Of a DNA stretch of 64,000 bases, positions 52,860 to 59,660 are shown piece after piece (within the stretch, counting starts at the first letter, position 1; every line of letters starts with the position of its first letter). The DNA lies in contig CAJUAO010000002.1 of NCBI GenBank assembly GCA_910584685.1, positions 1 through 64,000 on the forward strand. Reading direction: 5' to 3'. Below the pieces are notes generated by a model. The model saw only the letters and a list, made by a program, of their open reading frames with translations, ran no database searches and had not been told where the DNA came from. This stretch comes from an uncultured Lachnospiraceae bacterium (GTDB taxonomy: Bacteria; Bacillota; Clostridia; Lachnospirales; Lachnospiraceae). The position numbers and the translations under genes are program-made.

Positions 52860-53603
52860 CTACTGCATTGCCATTCCGCCATTTACATTTATAACCTGTC
52901 CGGTTATGTATCCGCTTTCTTCCTTTGCAAGAAACTCTACCGCATTAGCTATATCTGCCACACTTCCAAGCTTCTTCATAGGAATCTGGGCTAAAAGCTC
53001 TTCCTTTACGCTGTCAGGAAGAACTCTTGTCATATCTGTATCAATAAAACCCGGCGCTACTGCGTTTGCCGTAATATTCCTTGATGCAAGCTCTCTTGCC
53101 ACAGACTTTGTCATTCCTATAATACCTGCCTTTGAAGCGCAGTAATTTGCCTGACCTGCGTTTCCGATAACGCCAACTATGCTGGCAATATTTATAATTC
53201 TTCCGTATCTCTGCTTCATCATTGTTCTTGTGACAGCCTTTGTTGCATTAAAGGTGCCTTTAAGATTTACGTTTATAACTGCGTCAAACTCTGCCTCTGA
53301 CATCTTAAGAATAAGATTGTCCTTTGTTATTCCTGCATTATTTACCAGTATATCAATTCTTCCATACCTTTCAAGTATGTCTGCAACCATCTTTTCTACT
53401 GCCGCAAAATCAGCCACATTACATTCATATGCAATGGCTTCGCCGCCGTTTGACTTTATGGTTTCCACTACCTCGTTTGCTCCTTCTGCGGGTCCTACAT
53501 AATTTATGATAAGCGTAGCTCCTCCATTAGCCAGCTTAAGCGCTATTTCCTTTCCTATACCTTGTCCCGAGCCTGTTACAAGCGCTACTTTTCCTTTAAA
53601 CAT
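52860..53603 (-). CDS. fabG: 3-oxoacyl-ACP reductase FabG
   Basis: A 247-residue short-chain dehydrogenase. The cofactor loop is TGSGQGIGKEIA, NNAG is near residue 89, the catalytic Ser is in NIASIVG and Tyr/Lys are in YCASKAG. The C-terminal GQVINVNGGMAMQ is characteristic. It uses NADPH to reduce beta-ketoacyl-ACP. It lies between fabD and fabF. Confidence 0.96.
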   Translation of the reverse strand: MFKGKVALVTGSGQGIGKEIALKLANGGATLIINYVGPAEGANEVVETIKSNGGEAIAYECNVADFAAVEKMVADILERYGRIDILVNNAGITKDNLILKMSEAEFDAVINVNLKGTFNATKAVTRTMMKQRYGRIINIASIVGVIGNAGQANYCASKAGIIGMTKSVARELASRNITANAVAPGFIDTDMTRVLPDSVKEELLAQIPMKKLGSVADIANAVEFLAKEESGYITGQVINVNGGMAMQ

Positions 53604-53624
53604 AACTGTTTCCTCCTAAATATA

Positions 53625-54545
53625 TTACTCCTTTAAGGCTGATGCTACAGTATCCACATCCTCCCATTTCTCTATGTTAAAAACCCTTACTTCCTTATTA
53701 ATCTTCTTAACAAATGAAGCTAAGGTTTTGTTTGGTCCTATTTCAACAAATGTGTCGACGCCGTTTTCTATCATCCGCTCTACGCTCTGCTGCCACTTAA
53801 CCGATGACGACACCTGCTTTTTCAGCAATTCCTTTATGTCCTTTGTATCTGTCACATACTCTGCCGTAACATTTGTCACATAAGGAATGGTAAAGTCCTT
53901 AAGCTCTACGTCCTTTAATACCTCATAAAGCTTTTCCCCGGCTTCCTTAAGCATGGCGGAATGGAATGGGCCGCTTACGTTAAGCATAACGCATCTTCTT
54001 GCTCCAGCATCCTTTAGCTTTCCTGACGCTTCCTCCACAGCTTCTTTTTTACCTGATATGACAATTTGTCCCGGACAGTTATAATTTGCCACTGACACAC
54101 CGTCAATGGTATCGCACACATCTGCAATAACCTGTCCCTCAAGTCCTATAACAGCGCACATTGCGCCAAGTCCTAACGGAACTGCCTCCTGCATAAGTAT
54201 GCCTCTCTGTCTTACGGTTTTTACTGCGTCATCAAAGCTCATAGCCTTTGACGCCACAAGGGCGCAATACTCTCCAAGGCTTAAACCTGCGCATACATCC
54301 GGACTTATTCCCTTTTCCTCCAAAACTCTAAGCATTGCAACCGATGTGGTAACAAGCGCCGCCTGCGTGTACTCAGTAATATTTATATTGTCATTTTCTT
54401 CAAAGCAAAGGGCTTTCATATCAAGGTCTAAAAGCTCTGACGCCCTGTCAAAAACCTCCCTGCTTAGAGGTGAGTTTTCATAAAAATCCTTGCCCATGCC
54501 TATTACCTGCGCGCCCTGGCCAGGGAAAATAAATGCTGTACTCAT
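53625..54545 (-). CDS. fabD: Malonyl-CoA:ACP transacylase FabD
   Basis: A 306-residue transferase that loads malonate from CoA to ACP. FPGQGAQVIGMGKDF opens the protein, the nucleophile Ser is in GLSLGEYCALV, and the catalytic His in GPFHSAMLKEAG. The ACP gene is upstream, with a 149-base spacer in between. In many Firmicutes fabK lies in that position but it is absent here. Confidence 0.95.
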   Translation of the reverse strand: MSTAFIFPGQGAQVIGMGKDFYENSPLSREVFDRASELLDLDMKALCFEENDNINITEYTQAALVTTSVAMLRVLEEKGISPDVCAGLSLGEYCALVASKAMSFDDAVKTVRQRGILMQEAVPLGLGAMCAVIGLEGQVIADVCDTIDGVSVANYNCPGQIVISGKKEAVEEASGKLKDAGARRCVMLNVSGPFHSAMLKEAGEKLYEVLKDVELKDFTIPYVTNVTAEYVTDTKDIKELLKKQVSSSVKWQQSVERMIENGVDTFVEIGPNKTLASFVKKINKEVRVFNIEKWEDVDTVASALKE

Positions 54546-54628
54546 GGTTTAACTCCTTTCAGTATTCATAAATATTTTTATGGGAAATTACCCCTGTCTG
54601 TCAATATGACGGTATGGTTTCTAGTAAG

Positions 54629-54680
54629 AAAGCACCGCAAGAGAACCTTAAGCACCAAGCCCGGTCCCTTACAGTGCTTT
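54629..54680 (-). other. Hairpin between acpP and fabD
   Basis: AAAGCAC (54629-54635) pairs with GTGCTTT (54674-54680), with a possible inner stem. On the minus strand the sequence after the stem is CTTACT, without a full T-run. It could reduce read-through, allowing more acpP than downstream mRNA, or stabilise the acpP message. Confidence 0.4.
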
Positions 54681-54694
54681 AAAAACTTAAATAA

Positions 54695-54928
54695 TTAAAC
54701 CTCTACGCCTTTACCCTTTAAATAATTAATTACATCCTCTACTGTGGCAATATTTGCTAAATCCTCCGAAGGAATTTCTACTGAGTACTCCTCCTCAAGA
54801 GCCATAACAAGCTCAAACAAGTCTAACGAGTCTGCTCCCAAATCCTCCTTAAAGTTTGTTGCCAGTTCAACCTCCGATGGGTCACAGCTCAACTGCTCTG
54901 CTACGATTTCTTTCATTTTCTCTAACAT
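54695..54928 (-). CDS. acpP: Acyl carrier protein
   Basis: A 77-residue acidic helical protein carrying acyl chains on a phosphopantetheine arm. The modified Ser lies in DLGADSLDLFELVMALEEEY (about residue 37). It is the first gene of the fatty-acid operon, with an AAAGGAG site and a leader that begins just after the FabT-like operators. Length and sequence are standard. Confidence 0.96.
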   Translation of the reverse strand: MLEKMKEIVAEQLSCDPSEVELATNFKEDLGADSLDLFELVMALEEEYSVEIPSEDLANIATVEDVINYLKGKGVEV

Positions 54929-54969
54929 AAATTAAATCTCCTTTATTTTCGAAATTTTCCGGCTAAAAT

Positions 54970-54986
54970 ATTTTGACAGACAAAGT
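54970..54986 (-). promoter_or_regulatory. FabT-like operator 2, over the -10 region
   Basis: On the plus strand ATTTTGACAGACAAAGT, an imperfect dyad like the FabT site. It overlaps the -10 box and the start of the acpP transcript, so a bound repressor would block RNA polymerase. Confidence 0.6.
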
Positions 54987-55012
54987 ATATACATATAACC
55001 AATATTTGTCAA
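54984..55012 (-). promoter_or_regulatory. Sigma-A promoter of the fatty-acid operon
   Basis: On the minus strand TTGACA (55007-55012) and TATACT (54984-54989) are separated by 17 bases. Transcription would start near 54978, giving a leader of about 50 bases before acpP. Confidence 0.85.
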
Positions 55013-55016
55013 GTAT

Positions 55017-55033
55017 ATTTTGATTATCAAAGT
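55017..55033 (-). promoter_or_regulatory. FabT-like operator 1, upstream of the -35 box
   Basis: ATTTTGATTATCAAAGT on the plus strand is a near-perfect match to the streptococcal FabT site (TTTGATTATCAAA core). It lies immediately next to the -35 box. The regulator gene itself is not in this window. Confidence 0.75.
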
Positions 55034-55195
55034 ATTTTTTTATTTCAGCCCAAGCACATTTATTTTATCATCTTTTCCATAATTATGCACTATATTTTTT
55101 ATTTTTTTATAAACTTTTTATTTTGAAATCCAAAGCTTTTCTTCCCAAATTCAGCTTTTAAAATAAAAAATAAATATCTGACCGGTAAGTGAGAT

Positions 55196-55948
55196 TTATT
55201 CTATCCTTGCCTTTCTCTTCATAAAACAATATTTTGCTGCCATATATGATGTAACTACAGCCAGCGCCAGCTCTGCCGCTCCTTTTATTATAAAAAATGC
55301 TCCATATGATACAAACGGACTGTACAGATAAGATACTGCTCCTGATGTCAGTAAGTTCCAAAGCACAAATGACGCCAGATAAGCAACAGGATACCTTCCT
55401 GCCACAAAAGCAACACATGTACATATGACTGAGCCCAGACCCAAAGCCACACTTCCTAAAAGCATAAACATTATGTATGATACAAGGGGATGATTATATT
55501 CAAATGTAAAAAAAGCCTCTTTAAAATTTACCACAATAGTGTTAAAGCCTGACGTATCATATCCCTCATTAAAAATCAGCAACGCCAAAAACAAATTAAG
55601 CGCCATTCCTGTCAAAATTAACCCAAAAGGAATAAGAAATGAAGATATAATTTTATTTCTTAAATATTTCTTTCTGCCTGCCCTGGATATGATAACAGCG
55701 CAATAACCATTCGCCCTGTCTCTCAAATAGCTGTCAGCGCATATATACATAGAATACAAGGGTACAAACGCAGTAACTATAATACTTACAATCCCTGCTC
55801 TTGACAGAAATGCAGCGTATGCGGGGTGCAGATTTGGATTGTCCAAATCTGCAATAAAAGCGTCAGCGCCAATTAACAGCACTATAACTACCGCCAAAAT
55901 AATCCGGCTTTTAGCTTTGAAAACCGATTTAATCTCATTCTTTATCAT
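55196..55948 (-). CDS. ABC-2-type permease of the DUF2712 locus (type A, copy 2)
   Basis: A 250-residue membrane protein with about six helices. Its N-terminus (MIKNEIKSVFKAKSRI), HPAYAAFLSRAG, the loop DSYLRDRANGYCAVIISRAGRKKYLRNKIISSF and HPLVSYIMF recur in the protein encoded at 58170-58976, so they are paralogues. It is last in the cassette, 35 bases after the ATPase gene. Substrate unknown. Confidence 0.7.
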   Translation of the reverse strand: MIKNEIKSVFKAKSRIILAVVIVLLIGADAFIADLDNPNLHPAYAAFLSRAGIVSIIVTAFVPLYSMYICADSYLRDRANGYCAVIISRAGRKKYLRNKIISSFLIPFGLILTGMALNLFLALLIFNEGYDTSGFNTIVVNFKEAFFTFEYNHPLVSYIMFMLLGSVALGLGSVICTCVAFVAGRYPVAYLASFVLWNLLTSGAVSYLYSPFVSYGAFFIIKGAAELALAVVTSYMAAKYCFMKRKARIE

Positions 55949-55983
55949 ATTTTCCTCCGTTCTGCAGTTTTAACGGCGGCTGC

Positions 55984-56610
55984 TTATACTATTCTGCCAT
56001 TATCCATTTTTATAAGTTCATCTGATAAAAATTCCATATCCTCTTTACTGTGGCTTGCCACTATAATAAGAGTTCCACTCTCAGACAGCTCCTTTAGCAA
56101 TTTTCTTATTTTTTCTACGGAAGCCTCGTCTAAACCGTTTGTAGGCTCATCCAGAAGCAATATCTCCGGCTTTTCAAATACAGCCTGTGCTATTGCAAGC
56201 TTTTGTCTCATTCCAAGTGAGTACTCCTTCACCTTCTTATCTCCTGCCTCGTCAAGTCCCACGTCGTCTATTGCCTTTCTTATATCATCATCTGTCGCCA
56301 CCTTTTTTATGCCTGCTATGAGCTTCAAATTTGTATATGCATCAAACTGTGGTAACAGCTCCGTGCTTTCTATTATAAGCCCCAGATTTTCCGGAAACTC
56401 AATATCCTTATGAAGTTCCCTTCCATCTACTATAATATGTCCTGACGTGGCAAACATCAATCCTGACACAGCTCTTAAAAGCATAGTCTTTCCTGAGCCG
56501 TTTCTTCCCTGAAGTCCATATATTCTGCCCCCCTCAAAGGTGTAATTTATATTGTCAAGTATGGTTTTTCCCTTTATTACCTTTGTATAATCCTTTATCT
56601 CTATCTTCAT
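55984..56610 (-). CDS. ABC transporter ATPase of the DUF2712 locus
   Basis: A 208-residue compact ATPase: Walker A GRNGSGKT, Q-loop ESTELLPQF, signature YSLGMRQKLAIAQ, Walker B ILLLDEPTNGLDE and H-loop ASHS. It belongs to the exporter/immunity group (BcrA/YtrB-like). It is the only ATPase in the cluster, so it should serve all four membrane proteins around it. Confidence 0.9.
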   Translation of the reverse strand: MKIEIKDYTKVIKGKTILDNINYTFEGGRIYGLQGRNGSGKTMLLRAVSGLMFATSGHIIVDGRELHKDIEFPENLGLIIESTELLPQFDAYTNLKLIAGIKKVATDDDIRKAIDDVGLDEAGDKKVKEYSLGMRQKLAIAQAVFEKPEILLLDEPTNGLDEASVEKIRKLLKELSESGTLIIVASHSKEDMEFLSDELIKMDNGRIV

Positions 56611-56664
56611 CCTTCATTCATCCTCTCCGGCTTCAACCTGATTTTTCTGTTCTAAAACTTTATG

Positions 56665-57363
56665 TCACAATATATCCTTTTTTTTCATTATTGCTGAAAG
56701 TATGACACACTGAACTGCTATTACTGCGATAACAACAGCCGCTGCCAGGGGCTTCTCCAATACAGCCTCCTGCATACGCCCTTTAAATCCCATATTGACA
56801 TACAGAGCCAGCATACATTTACTGCTAATGCCATTAAAGGCTCTTTCTCCATCTAAATAAAGCATAAATACAAAGGCGCACAAGACAATAATAGTACTTC
56901 GCCTTTCATCCATTTTAAGCTCCAATATGGACTGCCATAGCAGAATACTGTACATTACAAAAACAAACATTCCCGTATAAAAAATATCCATAGCTGAAAA
57001 TTTTACTTTCTTTACTAACAGCGATACTATTATATGTACTGTCAGTATAACCGCTGACATTTTCACCGCCCTTATAAGCTGGCGAAGCATCACGTTTCCT
57101 GCCACATATCCTCTTTTTTTTGTTCTGGTAAGCTGACATACTCCATACCCCTTCACATACCTGCTGCTCTGCCCGTATCCGCTGAATATAATTATACCTG
57201 CCACAAAAACTGTCTTCATAATAAAAAAAATATTATCTCCATAGCCAAGTCCGAAAAAACCGTCGCTGACATCTGCCACGGACCACGGCTGGCTCAATGC
57301 CACATAAAGCTCAACTATGACTAAGACTGCCATATATATTATTTGGTCATTTTTTATCCTCAT
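56665..57363 (-). CDS. Membrane protein of the DUF2712 locus (type B, copy 2)
   Basis: A 232-residue protein with six hydrophobic segments. A cytoplasmic loop with RYVKGYGVCQLTRTKKRGYVAGN corresponds to the VRYGRVKNIKYNVKN loop in the protein encoded at 57464-58180, so the two look like diverged copies. Possibly DUF2705-like. It is separated from that copy by 100 bases holding a two-hairpin repeat and lies 54 bases before the ATPase gene. Confidence 0.65.
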   Translation of the reverse strand: MRIKNDQIIYMAVLVIVELYVALSQPWSVADVSDGFFGLGYGDNIFFIMKTVFVAGIIIFSGYGQSSRYVKGYGVCQLTRTKKRGYVAGNVMLRQLIRAVKMSAVILTVHIIVSLLVKKVKFSAMDIFYTGMFVFVMYSILLWQSILELKMDERRSTIIVLCAFVFMLYLDGERAFNGISSKCMLALYVNMGFKGRMQEAVLEKPLAAAVVIAVIAVQCVILSAIMKKKDIL

Positions 57364-57409
57364 AAACTCCGCCGCCTCCGATTATATATAATTTCATCAT
57401 GTAAGCCAA

Positions 57410-57456
57410 AAATTCGGCAGAGCCGAATTTGCAAGTGTCGGTTTTAGACGACACTT
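57410..57456 (-). repeat. Two-hairpin dispersed repeat, unit 4 (inverted)
   Basis: The palindrome AAATTCGGC-AGA-GCCGAATTT (57410-57430), then GC, then AAGTGTCG/CGACACTT (57433-57456). Reading the minus strand gives the same order as unit 3. On the plus strand it ends in TTTTTT. It sits directly after the gene at 57464-58180. Confidence 0.7.
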
Positions 57457-57463
57457 TTTTAAC

Positions 57464-58180
57464 TTATTTTTTCATTATATCCATCTGTCTGTAATGCTCT
57501 ACCGTATGTACATACACTATTGCTATAAGGACTATATCTATAAGCCTGTAAACAAGCCACACCGACGGATTTAATTCCAAATCTTTTTTTAATATATCTA
57601 TTACTGAAGTACCGCCAAACAATATATTATTTCCTATAAGGTGCTTTGGCAGTAATTCGGAAATAATATAACCAAACACTATTGTAACAGCTAATGCAAT
57701 ATAGCTTTTTTTTACAAAGCAGCACAAGTCTATATAGATTAATGCAAGAAATATACTTACTATATACAGCGCCAGCAGATATAACAGTATATATACATGA
57801 AATTCTTTATCCCTGATAAAAGCAGAAGGACTCATTATAAAATAATATATTATGGGAACTGCAACATATATACCTACATATATAAGCATATCAAGAATCA
57901 AATTTTTCACATTATATTTTATATTTTTTACCCTTCCATATCTTACAATTAATATATCATCATAAAGTGAAAATCTCCATCCTGTCACAAATAAAATAAT
58001 TGGTAAAATGATGCCCGATACCAATATATGATACATATAACCTCCGCTTGTTCCAATCATAAAAGGCAGTACATTATTAAAATCATTAATTTTATAAATT
58101 GATGAAGCTCTAAAAATCCAAAAGACAATCAGAACAACCGCTTCAACAGCTATTATTTTCTTATTTATTTTATAGCTCAT
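57464..58180 (-). CDS. Membrane protein of the DUF2712 locus (type B, copy 1)
   Basis: A 238-residue protein with about six helices, basic at both ends (MSYKINKK...HYRQMDIMKK). It overlaps the preceding permease gene by 11 bases, so the two are translated together. It appears to be a diverged copy of the protein encoded at 56665-57363. Possibly DUF2705-like; function unknown. A structured repeat follows its stop codon. Confidence 0.65.
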   Translation of the reverse strand: MSYKINKKIIAVEAVVLIVFWIFRASSIYKINDFNNVLPFMIGTSGGYMYHILVSGIILPIILFVTGWRFSLYDDILIVRYGRVKNIKYNVKNLILDMLIYVGIYVAVPIIYYFIMSPSAFIRDKEFHVYILLYLLALYIVSIFLALIYIDLCCFVKKSYIALAVTIVFGYIISELLPKHLIGNNILFGGTSVIDILKKDLELNPSVWLVYRLIDIVLIAIVYVHTVEHYRQMDIMKK

Positions 58181-58976
58181 CTTCTCTCATCATCCTCCTG
58201 CAGGCTATCGCTGTCACCACTATTGTCAGCAAAATCAATTCTGCGTAACCTATTAAAATATATTTAAGACCATATTCCGTAAAGGGCTGCAAAAGATATG
58301 TAATACTGAATGGAGAAATTATAAGAACCATCCATCCGGCAAAGGCTATAAAATATGTATATTTATAATTCTTTGCCAAAAATGACACGCTTCTGCAAAA
58401 AACAGAACAAATTCCTGCAACCAGAACGGCGCTTATAAAATATATAAAATAAATCAAATATGGGTGAGTATATATAAATATTTCTCTATCACTTGCGATT
58501 TCATCAAGAAAATTTAAAGATAATGAAAAGTTTTTCCCTCCTTTAAACAATATATAAGCTCCCAAAAAATTTACCGCTATTCCCACTGCAAACCATCCGG
58601 CTCCTATAATAAAGGATGATATATATTTATGTATAATATATTTTTTCTTTCCTACATGAGTCATCATTATCTGACTATACTTTCTGCTGTGCTCTGAAAC
58701 GTAATTATCGGAACACATAAGCAGTACAAACAATGGCATAAAGTATGTAAGTATAATTTGGGGAATATGCCCTCGTGATTTTCCTGACAAAAATGCCGCT
58801 TCAGCCGGGTGATATATACTATTTTCATTAAATTCTCCGCCTCCCAGATATTCCCTAAGCGGTTGATTTAAATTTAATACCAGACAAACATCCAAAAGCA
58901 TTATAAGTATCGTTGCGACAAATACAATTACCTGTATCCTAGATTTAATAAATGTTTTTAACTCTTTTTTTATCAT
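58170..58976 (-). CDS. ABC-2-type permease of the DUF2712 locus (type A, copy 1)
   Basis: A 268-residue membrane protein with about six helices. It has a basic N-terminus MIKKELKTFIKSRIQ, a large first extracellular loop with HPAEAAFLSGKSRGH, then DNYVSEHSRKYSQIMMTHVGKKKYIIHKYISSF. It resembles the last permease of the cluster and lies 88 bases after the secreted-protein gene. Together with the type B partner it probably makes one membrane half of an exporter. Confidence 0.7.
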   Translation of the reverse strand: MIKKELKTFIKSRIQVIVFVATILIMLLDVCLVLNLNQPLREYLGGGEFNENSIYHPAEAAFLSGKSRGHIPQIILTYFMPLFVLLMCSDNYVSEHSRKYSQIMMTHVGKKKYIIHKYISSFIIGAGWFAVGIAVNFLGAYILFKGGKNFSLSLNFLDEIASDREIFIYTHPYLIYFIYFISAVLVAGICSVFCRSVSFLAKNYKYTYFIAFAGWMVLIISPFSITYLLQPFTEYGLKYILIGYAELILLTIVVTAIACRRMMREDEL

Positions 58977-59064
58977 AACTAACTCCGCTTACACAATAAT
59001 TTCCGAGGCTTAACTTATAATAAGCCTCGCCCCAGCAACTGTTTATTTATTTTTATAATAATTT

Positions 59065-59487
59065 CTAATCATCCTGCTGTGACCAACGACCCTCTATATA
59101 ATATGATGCTGGATTCCAATTATTATTTTCTCCCGCAAGATATACATCTATTCCGCTTGCACTTGAATAAGCAGGACTTACATACTGAAATATTCCATTA
59201 TACTCTGCCTCCACATCCTGTGACACATTCTTGCCATAAAAATCCTCCAGCCAAAATGTGGTTATTGTATTTTTGCCCTCTCCCGAATAATCTATAGTCA
59301 CTCTCCATGGATTTTCAGTGTCCTTTGTACTCCTATACTTATGGTCAAAACGTGTATTTTTATGATATGACAAAATTTTACCGCTATATTTTGTCATAGT
59401 ATACGAGCCATATGCCACGCCTCCGGTAAGCACACAAAATAACACCAGCAACGGAATCAACTTACTGTACTTTCTTAATATCTTCAT
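59065..59487 (-). CDS. Secreted DUF2712-like small protein
   Basis: A 140-residue exported protein with signal peptide (1-27, ending GGVAYGSY). Its mature part is beta-rich: NPWRVTIDYSGEGKNTITTFWL, then YSSASGIDVYLAGENNNWNPASYYIEGRW. This matches my recollection of the DUF2712 family of Bacilli and Clostridia, whose role is unknown. It is the first gene after a strong promoter and before the permease cassette, so the cassette may export it, respond to it or protect from it. The end is acidic (SQQDD). There is no lipobox and no Cys. Confidence 0.7.
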   Translation of the reverse strand: MKILRKYSKLIPLLVLFCVLTGGVAYGSYTMTKYSGKILSYHKNTRFDHKYRSTKDTENPWRVTIDYSGEGKNTITTFWLEDFYGKNVSQDVEAEYNGIFQYVSPAYSSASGIDVYLAGENNNWNPASYYIEGRWSQQDD

Positions 59488-59617
59488 TTTTTAATCTCCT
59501 TTAACTACATTTTCACTTGAAATATTAACAGCTATAAATTATTCTTTTTATTTTTATCTTTAATTATTTTTATAATTACTTTTCTTCTTCCGTATATTCA
59601 GATTAATCCGTAGACTT

Positions 59618-59646
59618 ATAATATCACTTATTTATATCCGTGTCAA
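59618..59646 (-). promoter_or_regulatory. Sigma-A promoter of the DUF2712 operon
   Basis: On the minus strand TTGACA (59641-59646) and TATTAT (59618-59623) are separated by 17 bases. It gives a leader of about 120 bases, A/T-rich, with no clear hairpin. Confidence 0.75.
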
Positions 59647-59660
59647 ATATAAAAACCCAA

